NCBI GenBank assembly: GCA_016806645.1
Contig: JACSYO010000018.1
Location: forward strand, 12,501-76,500
Direction: 5' to 3'
Length of the DNA stretch: 64,000 nucleotides
DNA from: Ophiodon elongatus
Taxonomy: Eukaryota > Chordata > Actinopteri > Perciformes > Hexagrammidae
The position numbers were made by a program, and so were the translations under genes. Numbering within the stretch: the first letter of the stretch is position 1; each line of letters starts with the position of its first letter. Under the pieces are notes generated by a model. It had not been told where the DNA came from. It worked only from the letters and a program-made list of their open reading frames with translations, and made no database searches. This document shows, piece by piece, positions 33,571-47,539 of this stretch.

Positions 33571-36500
33571 ACCCATCAATCACACAGAAGAGGTTGTATT
33601 AATATTGAAATGCTTGTATTTTAAGTTTAAGTGTAAAGTCTACACTGCACCACCATGCACAGAATGTGTAACATTCTCAACATAGCTCAAGCGTATTACG
33701 AAAAGACACTAGTGTTTTCCTACCGAACATCATGGCAATACATACGAAAATCATCAACTGTACCGCAAGTGTTGGAGAATTCAGGGAAATTGTACCGATT
33801 TCTAATAAGGTATCATTTGTTAAGGATTCGTACTGTAGGATGAAGCAAATTACTTTATAAATGTTCAACCAATCCAATCCCAAAATGTATAGATCAGTTA
33901 TGACACATTTTGAGTTTAATGTTATAAGATACAACCCTTTATAAAGGCCGCATAATTAGCAAGTGGTACAAAATGCATTGTGAGCTATACATCTTTTGCA
34001 GATATTGAGCTAGAACCCACAAAAACACTGGTATGGTGCTGGTTGATTTTGAAATATGACTTTGTTTTGAGTGTTTCTCATCCACATTTACAATGTACCA
34101 TTACCTTCACCTTGTTACAGATTGGTTTCCACAATTCCTCTTGAAGTACAAGGGTCAGAAGTTAGTTAATCTTGCCAATGATTTGCTTTGGAGAGAGATA
34201 ATTAAACAGCAGTGTGTTCCTTTTCAAACAGAAGGAGAGATGGACAGAGGGAAAAAAGAGGGAGAAAGAGTTCTCTCTTCAAATGAGTTTAGTTTAATTA
34301 ACATTGTCATTGTTTGAATGGGGAAGACAATCTCCAGAGAATTACAAGCCAATGTGCTGCCGATGTTTATCTCTCAAGCTAACCCAAGGCCATTTATAAT
34401 GAAATTTTTTACTGATGTTGATATATTGCAACAGCCATTTCATTGATTTCAGAAGCAGCAGGCTTGATAGATTTCATGATTGTGTGTGTGTGTGTGTACG
34501 GATGTCATGTCCTTAATATATTATTCCCTTTTCTAATCAACAAACTAATTAAATGAAGTAAATTACTTTAATTTGGAGTTGTATATCCACATTGAATACG
34601 CAAGTAGGAGAAATATTTTTGGCATACTATTGTTTCCAAGCACGCTTGTTCGATATGGCGAGATTATCGTTCATCACGATATTGGTTGGCCACGATAATG
34701 GTCCTCTCGTGTCCATGACAACAGAAGAATATAATGTAATTAACTTTATGTGATATTCAGTCTCACTCTTTCTCACTTCCTTTCTCTATGCCTCATCATA
34801 TTGCTGTAACATATTAATAAAAAACATGCTAGCATACATCTGACGCCGTATGCAGTGACTTTGGTGAACCCAAATGCTTCGAAGCTTCGACCGTTGCCAT
34901 GGTAATCAACGTCCCAACTAGTATTTGAATGCATCGTTTTTGTTTGTTTGCTTTTGTTATTTATCGTGATGACCCAAAAAATCCCAAATAGCCCATGACA
35001 TAAGGGAGAGTATTGTCACATTAATTATTATGCCTCAAGATGAATTATTCTGAGTTATTTTCAGATAGATAGAAGAGATGTGATTTCGAACAGTAACACG
35101 TGTGGCATGTTCAGTTCAACTCTCTCCCTCCCCTCCCCCTCCCACTGTTGTTTTAATACACAGCTTACCGGGGCTCAAGCCCAATGGCCATAACCAATTA
35201 AACAAAATCAGCTGAAATTAAAGGCACAATCTGTGATAATGTTTTTTTTTTTTATTAAGTTTACCTCACTGTTTTATGTCATTAATGTTTAGATTAGTTT
35301 ATTTTTCAGTCCAACTTTATAAAGTGCCGACCAGGACTTCAACTCCAACCCTAGGGATAATGCTCTTTTACCAACACGCTCGTATACAGTGCATGGCCAT
35401 CACGTGGTGGAGTTTTCCAATTTACTTTTCTATGGACAAAAGAAAAAAAACAGCTGCACGGCACCACAACAATAGCTTGGTTTGTCAGCCTGCTGAGGCC
35501 ACCTGTTGTGCATTTTTAAATTGGGCTGTACTCAATGTGGCCCATTGAAACTCACTTCTGTGACATTCGAGTGGTAACCAACATTGCTAATAAAGAAGAT
35601 GGTACATCCATTATTGTTATCAGGCTGTTTATTTTTTTCAGGCATGTGAGGTTGCTTTTTGAAAACACAGGCATTCTAGCTGTTCCTCTATTTCTGGCTC
35701 TGAACTGTCTCATTTGAACATTTAATTTTGTAGAAATCCAGTGTTGTCAAACGATATGGCCAAGCTTTTCAAAGCCTATTTTCCCATCCAGCAATACAAT
35801 CACAGCTTAATGTTGCTGCCAAAGTGTCCCCATCTATTCCTGATTCCATTCTATTACTACACCATGAAGGCTATTCTTCATTTGATGTTAACACTTAGAT
35901 CTGGAAGCTTTTTTGTTATTGCGCTTTTGCTTTTCTCTGTTGTTTCTTCCGTTGATCTTGCATTTCATCCTCATTTCCACAAACTCTTAATCTGTAATAA
36001 TTTTCTGCACATGCCTCAGTATCTTGAGCTCAGACCTCACACTATTCCTTCATTAAATAATCACGTCCTCTCATTATGTGACTACATCTTTATTCAGGGA
36101 CACAAATTGGTTCTTGAAAATCACAATCTCCCCTCTGAGAAATATTTAGGTCACTCTTTGGAAGCGGTGCAGCTACCACAGCTGCCATAAAAGGGTTTCT
36201 TCCACATCACTTTGACACACGCTGTGCTGGTCTTCTGCTATTTTGCTGCAGCATATGGTTCTTTTATTCTGTGTGCAGTAAGATCTGCGACAAGATCCTG
36301 CCTGAAGGCCTGGTCACACCAGAAAGTGGAACAGTGAAATCCATCTATCCGCCTCTCCATGCAACATTTGGTACAAGACGCCTGGTGAAGTATTGGCCAC
36401 TCACAGGGAACTTGTGTATGTCATTTAGCAAGTTCATTAGCCCGGTTCACACAGATTATTCAAAAGTCCTGTTTCTACAACTCCTATCTCCAAACCATGC

Positions 36501-36711
36501 CTCATTTCTGGAGCAGTTAATACCCTGACAGAGGAAGTTGAATAATAGCAGATGCGCAAACATGGACTCTCGACCCCCTCAAAACTCAACTCTGTCGAGA
36601 CAGCTTGCTATATGGTGTGTAATTGCAGGTCAAAGTAAACTAAAGTTGAACTTGACGCAAAACCTTAATGTGAATATTTACTTTGAATCAGTTGCAAAGA
36701 AATTGTGTGAT
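33571..36711. other. Unassigned AT-rich 3.1 kb
   Basis: A 149-codon plus-strand frame at 35741-36190 is the longest repeat-free open frame in this part. It has a hydrophobic stretch in its middle but no recognisable family, and the composition is that of AT-rich non-coding DNA. A short GT run is at 34481-34497 and a T run at about 35242-35254. The stretch 34325-34470 looks non-repetitive and could be conserved, which only alignment can decide. Confidence 0.4.
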
Positions 36712-36893
36712 TGTGGAATAGCAGGTCGCCCTTCAATCAGAGGATCGGCTGTTCGATCCTCGACTCTGCTAGTCCATGTCGACGTGTCTCTGGGCAGGAC
36801 ACCTAACATGGGTGAATGACATGTAGTGTTAGAGCACTTTGAGTGGTTAGAAGACTAGGAAAGTGCTATACAAGTACAAGTCCATTTACCAGG
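36712..36893 (+). mobile_element. SINE with tRNA-like B box and L2-type tail
   Basis: A B-box-like gttcgatcc is at 36751-36759. It is followed by gtgtctctgggcaggacacc and gggtgaatgacatgtagtgt, then the hairpin arms agcacttt (36833-36840) and aaagtgct (36860-36867), then atacaagtacaagtccattt. I recognise this as a widespread fish SINE type. The 5' tRNA-like head, including the A box, is degraded or truncated. Confidence 0.75.
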
Positions 36894-37509
36894 CCTTTAA
36901 TCTTCTCGGTTAAAAAAATCAAAAGAGTTTTCATGAAGCATTCTATAGTTTCTGGCATTCGCATTTTCATACTTTGCAGCTGCACTAATTCCTCACAAGC
37001 TTCCACTTACCAGCAGACAGCGACACCAACAATTTCTAAAATGACAGTTGCTGTTCGTGGCAAGCCTCCATTCATTGCAGATGTTTTCCTTACAGCTGTC
37101 GTGCATCCGGTAATCATGTATTTTAGTGAATTCTTTGTGATTATGAGTTTCTACATTTTTATCTCAAATCTTCTGTCACTAAAACAATCTGCTTTTTCCT
37201 TTGATCCGGAATATTGTCAAATGGATCCAACCAAAATGTACAGCTATAAACTGGATCTTTCTTTATACACAAATGAGACCGGTTCAGGGAAACGGATAAG
37301 AAAGTACGATCGCTTCTGTGCAGTTGTGAGAAAATTAGGGGACAGTGGTGAAATGTCACTCTGCTAAACCACAGCAGGGAGATATTAACATTGGGACCTC
37401 TGGCATTTTAATGGAGTGGACAGGGAGAGATAATTTGGGACGGACCATATTGTTGTCCATTACTGAGCCTCCCTCTGCGAGACACATGCACACACAAACA
37501 CGGCCACTG
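36894..37509. other. Unassigned
   Basis: A 174-codon plus-strand frame (36843-37367) begins inside the SINE tail and has no recognisable domain, so I do not call it a gene. No repeat was recognised. Confidence 0.45.
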
Positions 37510-37690
37510 ACTAGCAGGTGTGTGTGTGTGTGTGCATGCAGGCGTGTGTGTTCAAGCGCCCTTTGCCGTAGTGTGGATCGGAGAGAAATGATGGATAGAT
37601 GTCACCGGCAGGTCTCCACCTCATTCTCTCATTCTCCCTCTCTGTTTCCACGTGTGTGTTTGTGTGTGCGTGTGTGTCTGTGTGTGTGAT
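37510..37690. repeat. Short interrupted GT tracts
   Basis: Two short GT-rich patches (about 37518-37550 and 37652-37689) flank ordinary sequence. They are imperfect and shorter than the main arrays. Confidence 0.8.
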
Positions 37691-39465
<1,775 letters not shown>

Positions 39466-39555
39466 ACACACAGACACACGCACACACAGAGATGGATTCC
39501 TAATGAAGTGTCAGCAGACTTGCGGCAAGCCTCAATGGAACCCAAACAATTGAAA

Positions 39556-39557
<2 letters not shown>

Positions 39558-39617
<60 letters not shown>
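39558..39617. repeat. (CA)30 microsatellite
   Basis: This is a pure CA array lying between the CT array and a GT array 93 bp to the right (inverted CA/GT pair). Confidence 0.97.
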
Positions 39618-39620
<3 letters not shown>

Positions 39621-39707
39621 CCTCATGTCAACAGGCTCTCCTCTTCCAGCTAATAACATGTCACTAGTGCTGACACTGCACTATCTACTTAACCACTGCT
39701 TGAGAGG

Positions 39708-39710
<3 letters not shown>

Positions 39711-39754
<44 letters not shown>
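39711..39754. repeat. (GT)22 microsatellite with (GA)n tail
   Basis: This GT array passes into GAGAGAGAG to about 39762. It is the right-hand partner of the CA array at 39558. Confidence 0.97.
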
Positions 39755-39762
<8 letters not shown>

Positions 39763-39763
<1 letters not shown>

Positions 39764-40167
39764 TTTAACAGGAGTGGGCAGAGTGAATTAAGTCAGACAT
39801 TGTGATCACACAGTAGAGTGGCTTTTATTTTAATCAGAGAGTTAGTGTTTTAGCTGTTAGTGAGAAGGCTCAGTAATTCATTCATTCCTTTGCCAGTCTT
39901 TCCTTCCCTCAGACACGTATTTAAACGACCCTCTTTGGGACACATCCATGAGTCAAGTGACTCAGAAACTTGCTAAAGCGTAGCTTGGAAGAGACAATGA
40001 GCTTCTCCCCATAGTTATTGATCACCAATTTAACAGAATGATTTTCAAGTTGGGTTATTTTGAATGGCAGTTGGACAAATGAGGTAAATGATCTGACTTA
40101 CCAGTCAGATCAACCCGACTGTTTGAAAAAGTCAACACTTAAATGAATGATTCATACATGTTTAAGC
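39763..40167. other. Unassigned
   Basis: This is AT-rich, with no gene or repeat recognised. Confidence 0.5.
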
Positions 40168-40560
40168 ACAGACTGTATGTAAGAAGTGGACGTAGTCGTC
40201 GTGACGTCACCCATTGGTTTATGGACCTTTATGAAGCTTTGAGTTCAGCGATTTCACTCTCACCATCTTGACTTTTTGAAACGGTGAACGGAAGTAACCA
40301 TATTTGGAGTGCGGAGGAGTGACGTAGATCCACCGTATACGGCTCTGGTAGCTGCAGTGACCTGTCAATCACAGTAAGCCCGCCCTAAAACATATCCTGC
40401 TTTATGGTCTATTTGACTCTAAATGGAGCATAATTTACTAAATGAAGATCAAGAGAGAAGTAGGGTAATTTTCTCATAGACTTCTATACAATTGGACTTC
40501 TTTTTGCAACTGGAGGGGTCAGCCCCTGCTGGTCAGTAGAGTTTGCCTCTGTTTAAGTTA
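40168..40560 (-). mobile_element. Family A interspersed element, copy 3, inverted
   Basis: The left end acagactgtatgtaagaagt (40168-40187) is the reverse complement of the right terminus of the 3.1-kb copy. The interior (gtgacctgtcaatcacagta, tatggtctatttgactctaa, tctcatagacttctataca) is the inverted equivalent of 21802-22280. At the right, gcccctgctggtcag is a degraded version of the CTCF-like block. It seems close to full length at about 390 bp. Confidence 0.7.
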
Positions 40561-41860
40561 AGGTTGGGTATTGAACTGAAACGTTAAAACCTCCTGCACC
40601 TTACTGCTGCATCAACACTAAACGCTGTGCCTGGTTACACAAGAAGTATGCTTAAGTGCAAGACTTGTGCAGGCTAAGCCATACCTTTCCTCTAAAAAAA
40701 ACAACTTTTCTATATGAACTCACAACTTTAAAAATACATATAATCAATAACAAAACTGAACAGCGTGACATTCATTAACAGGTGTATTTAAAAAAAGCAC
40801 ACCCCGACTGATTTGGTGACTCGCTCAGATATTTTTTGACATGCATTTGCAGTTCAAAGCCTCATATTTTGCTTCATGTGTCACCAGGAATCAGCTCTTC
40901 ACACAGCAATATCTGTGAAACCAAAAATGTTTGGTGTTCGGGGAGAGGAGCTGAGCTGATTATCTGCGCTTGTTAAAAAAAAAACCTGACTGTCCCTTTG
41001 TGAAAAGTTACAGCCAAATTAAAATGGCCTCACCAAACAAATACAATGCCACTGTCTAGTCGGGGCTGCTGCCATGGAATTGAGATTTGTTTGTCTCGCT
41101 GTCTGTGTTTGCGCCACATCAAAGTCATCATTAGCAGAGAATATTGAGTCACACAGGTATATGTGTAGACACACATGCAAATGCAAGAGCCCCGGCGCTG
41201 TCATCATTAGCTAGGTAAAACACAAACACTCATGCAGTGTCTTTGAGGTGTTTTCTATGTGGCTCGTGGCAGATGGTCTGAATTATACAGCGAAGGAGAA
41301 ACGGAAAGTCGCTATGACGTAGTGAGCTTTTCTCTTCTTTAACTTCTTCTCCCTTTCCTCCCTGTGTTTCGGCCGTCTACCCATCTGTTTCTTCCACCTG
41401 CTTTATTGTCACGGCCGTTTATTGTCCACGCTATAGCACTGTAGGAAACATGCAGCGTACACAGCCTCGGCAGTGAGAGATCAGCGGCACGCTGCGCGCG
41501 GACATTGTAGGCAGGCTGGTCAGAATGAGGAAAATGGGATTTAATGGAAACAAATTGGAGCAAAGGTTTGTGATTTTATTCTGGTTTATACTTACTTTTA
41601 CTTTGTGTCTGCGAGGGTATGCAAGTGAGCTGCCACTGCGGCATATGTGGGTTGTTTCCGTCCTACAACAACCTGCCTACAACCCAGATATGTATGAGAC
41701 CGTGTCTTGTGGTGGGGCCCTTTGTCAAAATCTAGTTTTATAACATATAATAATTAAGTTGATATTATGCTGACCTGGTGAATATTCTTAAACACATGTA
41801 CATGTCCTCATACCTACATGAATAGGTTGTTTGCCAATGACTAACAAAACGACATAAATG
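40561..41860. other. Unassigned, with a weak candidate first exon
   Basis: Most of this is AT-rich and featureless. At 41525 a plus-strand ATG with A at -3 opens a 72-codon frame starting MRKMGFNGNKLEQRF, followed by a 15-residue hydrophobic stretch like a signal anchor or signal peptide. A ggtatgcaagt donor-like site is at about 41617. A GC-rich patch (cgctgcgcgcgg) lies just upstream near 41490. I recognise no family, and the frame may be chance. Confidence 0.35.
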
Positions 41861-42150
41861 TACAGTGACAGGATCGCATTATAAAACAATTACATTTTTA
41901 CACACATGGTTAACATACGTGGTTGGGTTTATGCAAAACAAATATATGTGGTTAGGTTTAGGCAACAGAACAACGTGGTTAAGTTTAAGTAACAATACTA
42001 TGTGCTCTAGGTTATGGCAACAAATCTATGTGGTTATGTTTCGGCAAGAACACCACATGGTTAGGTTTAGGCAAAGAAACTATGTGATTAGGTTAAGACA
42101 ACAAAACTACGTGTTTAGGTTTCGGCAACAACACTACGGGGTTAACAAGT
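41861..42150. repeat. Degenerate 27-28-bp minisatellite, about 9 units
   Basis: Units of the type gtggttaggtttaggcaaca plus about 7 more bases recur from about 41905 to 42141 with steps of 27 or 28 bp and considerable divergence. Because 27 is nine codons, a plus-strand frame of 101 codons shows a 9-residue repeat. It is an artefact of the array. The unit resembles a gttaagtttag/aacaaaacta motif of family C. Confidence 0.85.
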
Positions 42151-43540
42151 ATTTTACCTACTTGAGGTAAGTAGGTATGTTGTTCACAGCATAATTACTA
42201 GGTTCACTAGAATTCGCCGCCTAACATTAAATATGGGCCGTGATGAACCTTTTTTTGTCGATTTTTAGGGGAGGACGGTCTGTAAACTCATCTAACTGAC
42301 ATAAAGTGAATCTAGGGACAAGTACTGGACCAGTGTAGTATAGTGGGTATTTGGTGCTGTGGGTAAAATGAGTTGGGGGAATGTGTGTAAGGGGGGCTTA
42401 ATAGGGGCCCACAGCTCATGGTTTGACGTAGGCTCCTGGCAGGTTCATTTGTCCCTGCCATATCTAGGTAATGAACAGTACATTGAGCAAAACAATCTAT
42501 TTTGTTTCAAGCAGAACACTTGATTGTTCCTTATTAAAGATGTCAGCTGCTATAAAGTAATAGATCTGTTTACATTTCCATATCTGTCATTTTACCATCA
42601 GTCTTTTGTGGCGACTCAATTCACAAGAATATGGATTCCAGATTAGCTGATGAAAGCACGGAAAATAATAAAAGATTATGGAATATTATTCTCTAATTTC
42701 TGTTTCTTTTCTAACCCTTGTATCTATTGGATCTGAAGTTAAATACACTGAACTCACATCATATCATTACAAACTAATATTTGTTGGATATGGCCTATGC
42801 CTGAAAAAGTAATTAGAGTAATGGTCTGCTTCTCTCTTCTATCCCTCTCCTTTTTCTTGGACTGATGATGTAATGAATGCAATCAAGTTTTAAATTGTGA
42901 ATATTGATGTTTATTCCATATACAGTGTAGTGTAGTTGAAGCAAATATTCAAGGCGCAGAGGGAAAAAAGAGGATCAAAGCTGATTATCATTTTCAAACA
43001 AATGAGACAATTTCATCATCTACTTCACTCCATTCATCGTTTTTCAGCTCTGTCTCTCTTTTCAACATTCAGAATGCCAAGTGTGCTGCTAAAATACACC
43101 TTTTAATGCTCACTGGCGGTGAATTCAAAGCCGTTTTCATGTTAAAACCAATTTAAAAGAGAAAACAAAAATCTGGCAAACAAGTTTATTTCCCACTGAG
43201 ATTAGCTCACTACAAATGGGCGAGCAAGGACGATTAACTGTTGAGGGAAATGAAGTCTGTTTGTGATTATAGAAACGTTTTGAACTAGCTCTGTTCTGCT
43301 TTCACCTGGGAGAGAACAAGCAAAAAACCTGTAGAAAAAAACCTGTGGAAAGTAAGTCCTGTAATAACTGAAGGTATATATGCGACTCTAGCCAGTCTTA
43401 CTAGCTGTTTCACTTGTTTTCTGTTGTGAAGTTGCAACACATGGTTTCTTACATTGTTTTCTTATGAAATACATCACGCAATACACATTTTGGATAGGAA
43501 GCGCATGCAAAGTGCATTAAAGGTGAATTAAAGGTGAATT
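42151..43540. other. Unassigned
   Basis: This is AT-rich, non-repetitive sequence. The part at 42480-42720 has no simple repeats and could be conserved non-coding sequence. No gene was recognised. Confidence 0.4.
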
Positions 43541-43850
43541 AAAGCCAGACTATGTAACATTTGCTAGCATTAGCCACCAAGCTACAGTACTGCTCGTACC
43601 AGACCAAGTAAGGCTGCAGCCGAGTGTCTTGAATGAAGCAATGCTGCTTTGTATCGCTTATGAATTCAACATGTTATCTGTGAAGGTGAAGAATCTTTTA
43701 AAAGTCGCTTTGAAGAAGAGGCTTTCTTGGGAGATTTTGGCTTTTGTTTTTTATTCCACTGTTGAACTTTTCTCTCAGAGCAGCTGATAACAGCACGGAA
43801 CAGTCAGTGCGGTTTTGGTGGTGAAAAAAAACGTCCAGCAGTTGATTCAA
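43541..43850 (+). mobile_element. Possible interspersed repeat (family F)
   Basis: The order gccagactatgtaacatttg, gctagcattagccaccaagc and attccactgttgaacttttc resembles a dispersed percomorph repeat I remember. No second copy is present in the window. A small tandem duplication (aaggtgaatt twice) lies just to the left at about 43521-43541. Confidence 0.35.
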
Positions 43851-43965
43851 AACTGTTGAGAAACATCAGGTGTTACATTATAACCTTTATTTCTTCAGGA
43901 TGTCTTCACATGTTTCATCTACAGACAAAGCTACAGCTGTACACGGATGAACAGACTCGAACAAC
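43851..43965. other. Unassigned
   Basis: This is short mixed sequence between the possible family F repeat and the CA array. Nothing was recognised. Confidence 0.45.
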
Positions 43966-43968
43966 CAC

Positions 43969-44035
<67 letters not shown>

Positions 44036-44037
44036 CA
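43966..44037. repeat. (CA)n microsatellite, about 72 bp
   Basis: This CA array has single CG steps near each end (about 43972 and 44029). Confidence 0.97.
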
Positions 44038-44860
44038 GCATCAGCACAGTGCTTTTAGACAGAACCCTGCGAGTATATAAGGATGTATATAATTACTAGA
44101 AATGAAAATGCCAGAATTCAAGTAGCAGGAGAACCGAGCGATGGGATTCGCCGTTCGGGGAGGTCAGGTGACCACCCCTTGGCGTGAAGCAATAGACAAT
44201 CGGCCCGACTTAAATGAACAGATGATCTGGTTTCACCTTTCCAGCTTTCATGCTGCACATTTCACCGGTCGCCAAGCTGAAGTAATTAATTCTGCTCTCC
44301 TCAAGGGTTTTGAAATGCATGAAGCAATGTGATCAACAGCTTGGAATTGCAAAAAGGCCTTGGTACCTGGGCCCTCATGGCTGTGATGTTTTCTATCTAC
44401 ACTTTCGAGAGAAAAGTCACTTGAATCAATTCGTGTCAGTTAGTGAGGTGTTTTTTTTTTTGTTCAGACACGATTGCTTCAGGCTACTGTTGTTCTTTAG
44501 AGTTATTTATTTCAAAGAAAGTGTTCTTTTGTGGTTTTTCTTTTTAGTTAGTCATTTCTTTTTAGACCATCATTTGCAGCAACCATCATAACTTGTTTGC
44601 TACTAGGTTATCATAGAGTATCACTTTGAAGTAAAGATGGCCAAATATTGAAACGTATTCATCATGACTATACTATTTGAATGTATGTAGAATACACAAT
44701 GTGGCTGACATTAGTTACCCAGCAGTTTAATATTAATGTGGACTTTTAATGAATGCGTAAACACAGGTTGTTGTCACACAGAAGCTAGGTTGAAAGACTC
44801 TAACTTGCAAGATTACTTTAAAATAACCATAGGCTAGTACTTCATGACCTTCAGTCACTG

Positions 44861-44864
<4 letters not shown>
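44038..44864. other. Unassigned
   Basis: A T run is at about 44451-44461. Plus-strand frames at 44141-44591 are in different registers and unrecognised. Confidence 0.45.

Positions 44865-44911
<47 letters not shown>
44865..44911. repeat. (GT)n microsatellite, about 47 bp
   Basis: This is a pure GT array. Confidence 0.97.
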
Positions 44912-44912
<1 letters not shown>

Positions 44913-47539
44913 GACAATATACAAGCTGGGAACACGAGGCCTAAGTCACCAAATTAATATTGTTTGGTTGACAGGCCTAAGACACAGAAGCTAACACATG
45001 CTATGTGAATTTCCATTTTTCTGTACTTGCACTTGCTGTTTTGAGTGCACAAGTATGGCAAAATGCAGGGCACTAAGACTACTCATAACATCATGTACTC
45101 ATAACGGGGAAAAAAGTTGAGTGAGGAACGATGGACACTTCTCACCCTCAATTGTCACTATCTTTGCAATGTGGCCGAGTGGGATGGACCACCAAACTAG
45201 TGAAAATGACGGCTAGCTTGATAGCTAACAGCGGCACATACATACAAGTAAAATTACGTTCATTTTTATTTAGTTTTGACCCAAATATCAAGGGCAGTTA
45301 TTTTGTAATTACAGTCAGATGTCGGAAGTAATGCTCGTTCCGGTTGCAGTATGCCGGGAAAAAGAAGAAGTGGTCAAATGTTGCAAACATGTTGTTTTTG
45401 TAAGTACACATCAGCTAATTGGACACTCCAAACATTTGACACATTTAAAAAGTCATGCACTATACAAATAAGTACACAGTGAAGGCTGCTACATGGACGT
45501 GTTCTTCTTTTCTTTTGCATTCCTACATTTCCAAATATTTTCCTGTTCCTTCTCTATGTAGTAATTAATTAGAAAATATGCAATGAGGCTTTACAGACAA
45601 AAGACTACAACAACTAAATTACAAACTCTACTTTTAAACAGATGGGAAGCATCTCCTAATCAGGTTTCACGATAGCTCTGCTATCACTCAATTTCCTGCT
45701 CTGTCTTCCTCTGTTTCTTTCACTTTTCGGTTGGTTTGTCCAAATATACCACACAAGAAAGACACCCATTCAATACATTCTGAATACTTACATTTTCTCT
45801 ATGAAAACAAAAATAAAAAAAAGCTTTCTATTTTTTAACCAACACAGTGTTCTTTTCATGTTTCTATTTTAGTTGCTACAAAGCATCACTGAAAATAAAT
45901 ACTATCTCAGTAATTGTTGCTCGAATGTCTTCAAACGATGAGAATTCTGTGCAACCTTTTATGATACAGAATTTTTGTTATTGGCTGGCATAAATGTATC
46001 ACAGAGGGCGGGACCACTCGGTAATGTGTTGGACTAACACAGAGCCATTTAGTGTTTGGTGATGCAAAGTGCAGCAGTGTCATTGGGACCATTGAAGGAC
46101 ACATGGACTGTACAGTCAAACTGCTAATGTCCGATTTACAACCAAACCAGATTAAACTTTGACCCCTACCACAGCCATGTGTCCCATCCCCTATAATTAA
46201 AGTCTGGTGACAGTTTAAAAACTGAAACTTCTTGGGTAGGGTAAGATATCCAGTGACAACACAGAAGATGACATCCTTTTAAAATAAAGACGAAAACAGT
46301 CCATAAAACCTAAATTAAATAATTAATAATAATAATTAGGTAATTGTGATGTATGTTATCCTTGGGAAGATTTGAACACAACAATATGCGGGAATGGAAA
46401 ACAGTTATATTTCTCGATACCTAGACCTGTTCCTGAAATAAATATATTTTTTAACTAGACACAAAACAATTATAGCAGTGACAGTGTCTGAGTGGATCAA
46501 TCCAAAAGTTCAGATCCTTACTGCTGTCAAAGGTTTTAACTAGGTTTTCAGTATCGGCCCCTTTTTTTACTTGTACTTTAAATGTCAATCACCGGCACAA
46601 TTAATGATTGTAGACCGTATCTCAATTTTACGCCCAAAAACTGGAACGAATAGTCACAGTATGTTAGTATGTCATCAGTGGCTGTCTTGGCCCACTGCAG
46701 TTGATAAGGCTCACCGATTGGTGCAGGTTTAACCGTGTGTAATTTTGCACTTACAGAGGCCTATAGCATTTAGCAGAGTTTTATTCCTAAATTTAACCTT
46801 CTTTTTTAAATGACTGAAAACTGCTAACAGATGCCTCATTGTCTGGATCAAAGGCTCTCTGTTCAATTTAGGATGGAGATTCTCTTTCAATGGATCTACT
46901 GTATGTCAGAACAGAGCCTCGTTGGCACAGTCGGCTCCACAGGGATGTCTGTTATCTGCAGTTGTATTTTCTTTATAGCTTAATGAACTGTGGCTCCATA
47001 GTTTCAGCACAATTGTTTTAAATATGCCAATGGCTTGGCTTCAGAGGGCCTTCCACAAAAGGATAATAAATGTGATTGAATCCGGTCATATCGAACTTTC
47101 AGTGGCCCTACAGGAAACTTACACAAGAGATTATGAATACATTTCCAGAGGAAACCAAATAGCCTGTTATCTGCAATGCCAAATGTAGCAATTACACCTT
47201 CTGTTCGAAAACTACTAGTTACTGGGGTTGAAAGATTGATATAAAGAGTTGTGACTTCCCAGGAAGATATAACTCTCTTCCTAGGATTCCCAAGATTTCT
47301 TGCAAAACTTTAAAAGTGTATCAATGCTGATAATTCATAAGGACATTGTGTTACTCTAACTCTCACATGTAGCATTGTGTACATATTCATGTGGGGTGGT
47401 AGAAAAACAAATGCTTTTGAAGGATACTAGTCTTTAGGTAGAAACACAGACTATACTAACCATACAAAATCATCTGTCCTACACTTTTCAATGTTCTCTT
47501 AACTTCACCAGTTTCAACAGGTCTGTGTGGTGATGTGGG
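44912..47539. other. Unassigned 2.6 kb, AT-rich
   Basis: No gene is supported. Around 45030-45500 the sequence (gtccgaagt-like and gcactatacaaataagtaca) faintly recalls a dispersed fish repeat. The stretch 46850-47140 is unique-looking, with acaattgttt (47009-47018, SOX-like) and gccaatgg (about 47026), and could be conserved non-coding DNA. Confidence 0.4.

Noticed and set aside
35741..36190. 149-codon open frame
   Set aside because: AT-rich, no recognised domain, no repeat or splice context, and of a length expected occasionally by chance in 64 kb.
36745..36765. tRNA gene at the gttcgatcc B box
   Set aside because: No matching A box or cloverleaf. The sequence continues into a SINE body and L2-type tail.
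36843..37367. 174-codon open frame
   Set aside because: Begins inside the SINE tail and has no recognisable motif. Probably chance.
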